Source: Oreocharis arfaki
Lineage: Eukaryota; Chordata; Aves; Passeriformes; Paramythiidae
Direction: 5' to 3'
Length of the DNA: 64,000 nt
Assembly (NCBI GenBank): GCA_013398015.1
Contig: VZRR01002064.1
Span: 124,001-188,000, forward strand
Within the stretch, counting starts at the first letter, position 1. Each line of letters starts with the position of its first letter. The notes under the pieces were generated by a model. The model did not search any database. It was not told where the DNA came from and saw only the letters and a list, made by a program, of their open reading frames with translations. Both the position numbers and the translations under genes were made by a program. Positions 62,411 through 64,000 of the stretch are shown piece by piece.

Positions 62411-62616
62411 ATGACGAACTTCATCTCGGTGCAGCTGAAGAAGGCCTCGGAGGTGGACCTGGCCAAGCCGCTGTGCAAGTTCATTCAGCAGAGCTACCCG
62501 GGCGCCGAGGCGCAGGCCGAGCACTGCCGCGCCGCCGAGGAGCTCAGCAGGCTCCGCAAGAGCGCGCTCGGCCGCCCGCTCGACAAGCACGAGAGCGCGC
62601 TGGAGACCCTCCTCAG
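62411..62616 (+). CDS. PDCD6IP: PDCD6IP (ALIX) coding exon 1
   Basis: This exon encodes residues 1-68 plus two bases of codon 69 of ALIX, the ESCRT accessory protein whose Bro1 domain binds CHMP4. ALIX acts in multivesicular-body sorting, cytokinetic abscission and membrane repair. The peptide begins MTNFISVQLKKASEVDLAKP and later has CRAAEELSRLRKSALGRPLD, ending HESALETLL. This matches the N-terminal Bro1 edge of vertebrate ALIX, which as I recall starts MATFISVQLKK. I chose the ATG at 62411 because the open frame upstream is GC-rich leader without similarity. The context has G at -3. The donor is AG then GTAGGG, exit phase 2, followed in frame by TAG. The remaining exons lie past the window end. 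Confidence 0.93.
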
Positions 62617-63005
62617 GTAGGGGCCCCCCACCCCCACCATTTCCCCCTTATTCCATCTCCCACAGCCATGATTCCTCGCGGGCCCTCGGCGGCAGCTCCG
62701 GGCCCTGGGCGTGGCGGAGCCGGAGCCAGAGCCAGGTGCGGGCGGGCCCAGGTGTGGGCGGCCTCTCCTGCCGGGAGGAAGCGGCCGGGGCTGCCGGGCC
62801 GGCTCCGGCGGCCTGTGGGATGCCGGCGCCCCGGCGCTCGGGTGTCCTGCCGCATCCCGGGGCCCCCCGCCCTCGCTGCGCCGCTCGGGTGTCGTGGGGT
62901 GTCACATGATGGCAGCGCAGGGAGGGGGAGGCCTTGTCCCCATCAACATCCCCTTTCCAGTGTTTGTGTCGTGCCGGTAGCTCTTAGATGTAGGTAGAAA
63001 TTGTA

Positions 63006-63222
63006 AAACCACGGAACATTAGGGGGTTGGAAGAGAGATTAAAGATCATCTAGTTCCCCCCCCTCCTGCCGTGCGTAGGGACACCTCCCCCTAGACCAGG
63101 TTGCTCAAGGCCTTATCCAGCTTGGCCTTGAGCAGTGTCAGGGTTGGGGCATTCATAGCCTCCCTGGGCAAGTCCCTGTGCCAGTGCCTTACCTCCCTCA
63201 CAGTCAGAAGTTTATTCGAATG
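63006..63222 (-). mobile_element. CR1 LINE 3' fragment
   Basis: It contains GGGGGTTGGAAGAGAGATTA, AAAGATCATCTAGTTCC, AGACCAGGTTGCTCAAGGCC and GCATTCATAGCCTCCCTGGG, an antisense CR1 end. Confidence 0.9.
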
Positions 63223-63631
63223 TGAATTTCCCCTCTTCCGATTTGTATCCATGACCGACCATTTTGCTTTCCATAGAGAGTTGGTGTTTCTTTCTTTTCA
63301 GTGTTACCTTTTGCTGTTACAGATTTCTTTTCACTTCCTTTTCAGTTTTGTGTGTGGGTTTGTTTTTGTATTTTGTTACCGGCATGACTTCCTTTTGTTT
63401 TCTATGTTTAGTAGCTTCTTAATGTATTTGCAAAGTCACATGCTTTCTTTTTTTCTCCTTAACACAGCTAGTTTGCTATCAGAAAGTTTAGTGGGGCCTC
63501 TGTGGTGCTGGAGTTATCATAGGTTAGGTAAGCAAAAGATTAGTTTGTGCCTTTTGCCTGGTAAACTGCAAAAAGGCTGCATTAGGACTAACAGCTCCAT
63601 TATCCTCTCTAAAACACTTACGGATTGCATT

Positions 63632-63965
63632 ATTGAGAAGAAAGAGAAGGAGCTACTGGAGAGGGTCCAGAGGAGGGCCACTGATGATTAGGACTCTGGA
63701 GTATCTCTTTTACGAGGAGCTGGGCCTGTTTAATTTGGAGAAGACTGGAAAGGAGCGTGTTAGTGCACATAATATCTCAAAGGTGAATTTTAAGAGGATG
63801 GTGCTGGTCCCTTCTCAGTGGTGCCCAGGGACAGGATGAGGAGCAATGGCCATAAGTTAAAACACAAGAAGTTGTACCTCAACATGAGGAAGAAGTTGTT
63901 TATGTTAAGGGTGACAGAGCACAGGAACAGGTTGTCCAGGAGGTGGACAAAACCCACTTAACAAG
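63632..63965 (+). mobile_element. CR1 LINE internal fragment
   Basis: The plus-strand frame reads ELLERVQRRATDD, a CR1 ORF2 C-terminal signature. CGAGGAGCTGGGCCTGTTTA, GGTGCCCAGGGACAGGATGA and CAGGAACAGGTTGTCCAGGA follow. The 3' tail is missing or diverged. Confidence 0.9.
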
Positions 63966-64000
63966 TGCCTTGTTTAAAAGAAGACAAGTTTTGTGAAATA

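Larger units (their letters stand above)
62617..64000 (+). other. PDCD6IP: PDCD6IP intron 1 (partial)
   Basis: The intron begins GTAGGGGCC and stays CpG-rich to about 62900. It then holds two CR1 pieces in opposite orientation (63006-63222 minus, 63632-63965 plus). No second exon is seen before the window ends. Confidence 0.8.

Noticed and set aside
1..64000. CRISPR arrays, operons, rRNA, tRNA genes or prokaryotic mobile systems
   Set aside because: No regularly spaced repeats, no cloverleaf with the expected T-arm, and no prokaryotic gene organisation were seen. The window is an ordinary vertebrate locus.

Overview
The window is vertebrate nuclear DNA, almost certainly from a bird. The evidence is about fourteen CR1 LINE fragments (the dominant avian repeat, several ending in the ATTCTATG-type 3' tail), short exons with GT-AG introns, CpG-island promoters, and two recognisable vertebrate genes. 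I cannot name the species.

Two protein-coding genes lie head to head. On the minus strand, bases 1-36873 hold the 5' part of CLASP2, a microtubule plus-end-tracking protein: six coding exons (36873-36679, 24653-24575, 12374-12271, 8934-8843, 8512-8437, 7000-6903) give 214 codons plus 2 nt of one open reading frame, covering most of the N-terminal TOG/HEAT region. The rest of the gene continues past base 1. On the plus strand, 62411-62616 is coding exon 1 of PDCD6IP (ALIX), which continues past base 64000. To my knowledge CLASP2 and PDCD6IP are also divergent neighbours in human, so the arrangement looks like conserved synteny. The two genes act in separate processes (microtubule dynamics, ESCRT membrane remodelling) and share no pathway that the sequence shows.

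Layout: 1-36678 is CLASP2 introns and exons, AT-rich, with CR1 pieces, a CpG-rich block inside intron 3 (about 9400-9865) and an assembly-suspect duplication in intron 1 (34354-35715). 36874-38010 is the CLASP2 CpG-island promoter with a 104-bp ATGG/ACGG tetranucleotide repeat and a perfect NRF1-type palindrome. 38011-62160 is intergenic, holding CR1 copies, a MIR-like SINE relic, a 54-base T tract, a 62-bp tandem duplication and a perfect hairpin. 62160-62410 is the PDCD6IP CpG-island promoter and 5' UTR, and 62617-64000 is its first intron with two CR1 pieces.

No operons, CRISPR arrays, rRNA, tRNA or intact mobile elements were seen, and no new multi-gene system. The most notable observations are a near-perfect 584-bp duplication bounded by single Ns around a 192-bp CpG-dense block (probably an assembly error plus foreign or misplaced sequence), the intragenic CpG-rich block, and the repeat in the CLASP2 promoter island.
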